The notes beneath the pieces were generated by a model that was given only the letters and a program-made list of their open reading frames with translations, was not told where the DNA came from and did not search any database. Below, in pieces: positions 63,239-64,000 of a stretch of 64,000 bases of DNA. Every line of letters begins with the position of its first letter. Position 1 is the stretch's first letter. This DNA comes from Lysobacter sp. Root916 (GTDB taxonomy: Bacteria; Pseudomonadota; Gammaproteobacteria; Xanthomonadales; Xanthomonadaceae). The position numbers were made by a program, and so were the translations under genes. The stretch covers positions 508,462-572,461 of the forward strand of contig NZ_LMJF01000001.1 in the NCBI RefSeq assembly GCF_001429785.1. Reading direction: 5' to 3'.

Positions 63239-63287
63239 CGCATTGGCCCGTGGCCGCACAGCGGCCACGGCTTTGCCAATGCGTCAC
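63235..63287 (+). terminator. Long composite hairpin over the efp stop codon
   Basis: GTGACGCATTGGC (63235-63247) pairs perfectly with GCCAATGCGTCAC (63275-63287); inside, CCGTGGCCGC pairs with GCGGCCACGG around ACA. The stop codon TGA lies in the 5' arm. It is followed by the GC-rich repeat and not by a T run, so it may act as an mRNA-stabilising hairpin more than as a terminator. Confidence 0.7.
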
Positions 63288-63615
63288 CCCCGCGAAAGCG
63301 GGGGTCCAGTGCCTTCAGCGCCATGCTGAATTCTCTAGGCTCCCCGCGATCGCTATGCAATTGCGTCACCCTTGCGAAGGGGATCCAGAGACTTCAGCGC
63401 CACGCTGAATTCCCTCGACCCCCACATCCGCGATCGAATCAGGATCCTCCCGCGCAAGCGGGGTATCCACCAAAGCCCAGGCGCCACCGCCTGAGCCGGG
63501 CGGTCCGAACGCTACCCCGCGCCTAGCCATCCGCGCGTAACCGCAATCGGCCCCCGACCCGCTACGCTATCGATACGCGCCGCCGTTGCGCGAAAACGAA
63601 GGGCCGAATACGCGA
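63239..63615. other. 377-bp intergenic region with GTCACCCCCGCGAAAGCGGG-type repeats
   Basis: No gene is supported. It holds the efp hairpin, then two ~60-base direct repeats and a third partial copy. A ribosome site for the last gene is weak (CGAATACGCGA). Confidence 0.75.
63280..63424 (+). repeat. Two ~60-base imperfect direct repeats with CCCCCGCGAAAGCGGGGG hairpin, third partial copy nearby
   Basis: Copies at ~63280-63340 and ~63362-63420 share TGCGTCACCC, a GCGAA-centred hairpin, TCCAG and CTTCAGCGCCAnGCTGAATTC. A third remnant (CCCGCGCAAGCGGGGTATCC) lies at ~63449-63468. The first hairpin, CCCCCGC-GAAA-GCGGGGG, is the best preserved. Confidence 0.8.
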
Positions 63616-64000
63616 ATGACGACCGATACCGAAACCCAATCCTGCGACCTGTTGATCGAAGCGGGCTGGGTGGTCCCGGTCGAACCGCATGCGGTGGTGC
63701 TGGAAGACCACGCCGTGGCGGTGCGCGGCGGGGTCATCGTCGACGTGCTGCCCACCGCCGAAGCGCGCGGCCGCTATCGCGCCGCCGAGACGGTATCGCG
63801 CCCGCAAGCGGCGCTGATTCCGGGCATGGTCAACGCCCACACCCACAACCCGATGACCCTGCTGCGCGGCATCGCCGACGACCTACCGCTGATGGAATGG
63901 CTGCAAGGCCATATCTGGCCGGTCGAGGCGGCGGTGATCGGGCCGCAGTTCGTCGAGGACGGCGTCACCCTGGCGATCGCCGAGATGCTGCGCGGCGGCA
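63616..64000 (+). CDS. TRZ/ATZ-family amidohydrolase (MTA/SAH deaminase-like), 3' end outside window
   Basis: The first ~128 residues of a cyclic-amidohydrolase. The N-terminal beta-sandwich begins CDLLIEAGWVVPVEPHAVVL, and the first metal-binding motif AALIPGMVNAHTHNPMTLLR carries the His-x-His pair. IADDLPLMEWLQGHIWPVEA follows and is typical of the TRZ/ATZ (5'-methylthioadenosine/S-adenosylhomocysteine deaminase) group. The rest lies beyond the window. Substrate by family only. Confidence 0.9.
   Translation, partial: MTTDTETQSCDLLIEAGWVVPVEPHAVVLEDHAVAVRGGVIVDVLPTAEARGRYRAAETVSRPQAALIPGMVNAHTHNPMTLLRGIADDLPLMEWLQGHIWPVEAAVIGPQFVEDGVTLAIAEMLRGG

Noticed and set aside
61493-63268. Long minus-strand open frame spanning efp and part of epmB
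   Set aside because: EF-P on the plus strand and EpmB in another minus frame are both certain; this frame has no domain.
63280-63470. Possible small CRISPR or attachment site after efp
   Set aside because: The copies are imperfect, include their own hairpins and conserved flanks, and fit dispersed intergenic repeats.

Overview
The window is high-GC DNA from a gammaproteobacterium, most likely Lysobacter or a close relative in the Xanthomonadaceae. The evidence is the large TonB-dependent receptors, the secreted subtilases, a FimX-type REC-PAS-GGDEF-EAL protein beside epmB/efp, and the dispersed intergenic repeats. No rRNA, integrase, transposase, prophage or CRISPR array was seen. Both ends cut through genes: a subtilase on the left and an amidohydrolase on the right.

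Left third (1-23.4 kb). Surface and secreted proteins dominate: the end of an S8 protease, a YadA-like trimeric autotransporter, a pectin-acetylesterase-family hydrolase with a small periplasmic partner, and a large autotransporter carrying five near-identical 87-residue repeats. Between them lie housekeeping genes: an overlapping pyrD-murB-EamA cluster, a metallophosphoesterase, an ALDH7-type aldehyde dehydrogenase, tRNA-Arg(CCT), an Atm1-type ABC exporter, a second S8 protease, and a translationally coupled FAD monooxygenase/HTH pair.

Middle (23.5-41 kb). An OmpR-type response regulator and its histidine kinase are followed by an AraC regulator beside a TonB-dependent receptor. Next comes an ECF sigma/FecR pair, divergent from a second TonB receptor with an N-terminal STN signalling domain, followed by a Shewanella-like phosphatase. 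This has the layout of a cell-surface signalling locus. An FKBP isomerase, a multicopper oxidase, a DUF1801 protein and a VOC/AraC pair follow.

Accessory island (about 41.1-47.95 kb). GC is visibly lower and codon use differs. Five genes overlap by 1-8 bases: a calcineurin-like phosphoesterase with a helical tail, an all-helical protein, two different P-loop GTPases, and a large GTPase-associated protein. This matches the predicted double-GTPase (DO-GTPase/GASH/GAP1) conflict systems described by comparative genomics and is the most interesting locus here. It ends next to tRNA-Ala(CGC).

Right part (48-64 kb). Ribonuclease D, a SUMF/FGE-like lipoprotein with a probable TTG start, an M48 peptidase, a polyhydroxyalkanoate regulatory cluster (SDR, phaR, phaB), gluQ, htpX, a TetR operon with a visible promoter/operator, fimX, epmB, efp and the start of a TRZ/ATZ hydrolase. 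Intergenic DNA here is rich in tandem repeats (a 6-bp and a 7-bp array) and hairpin repeats.
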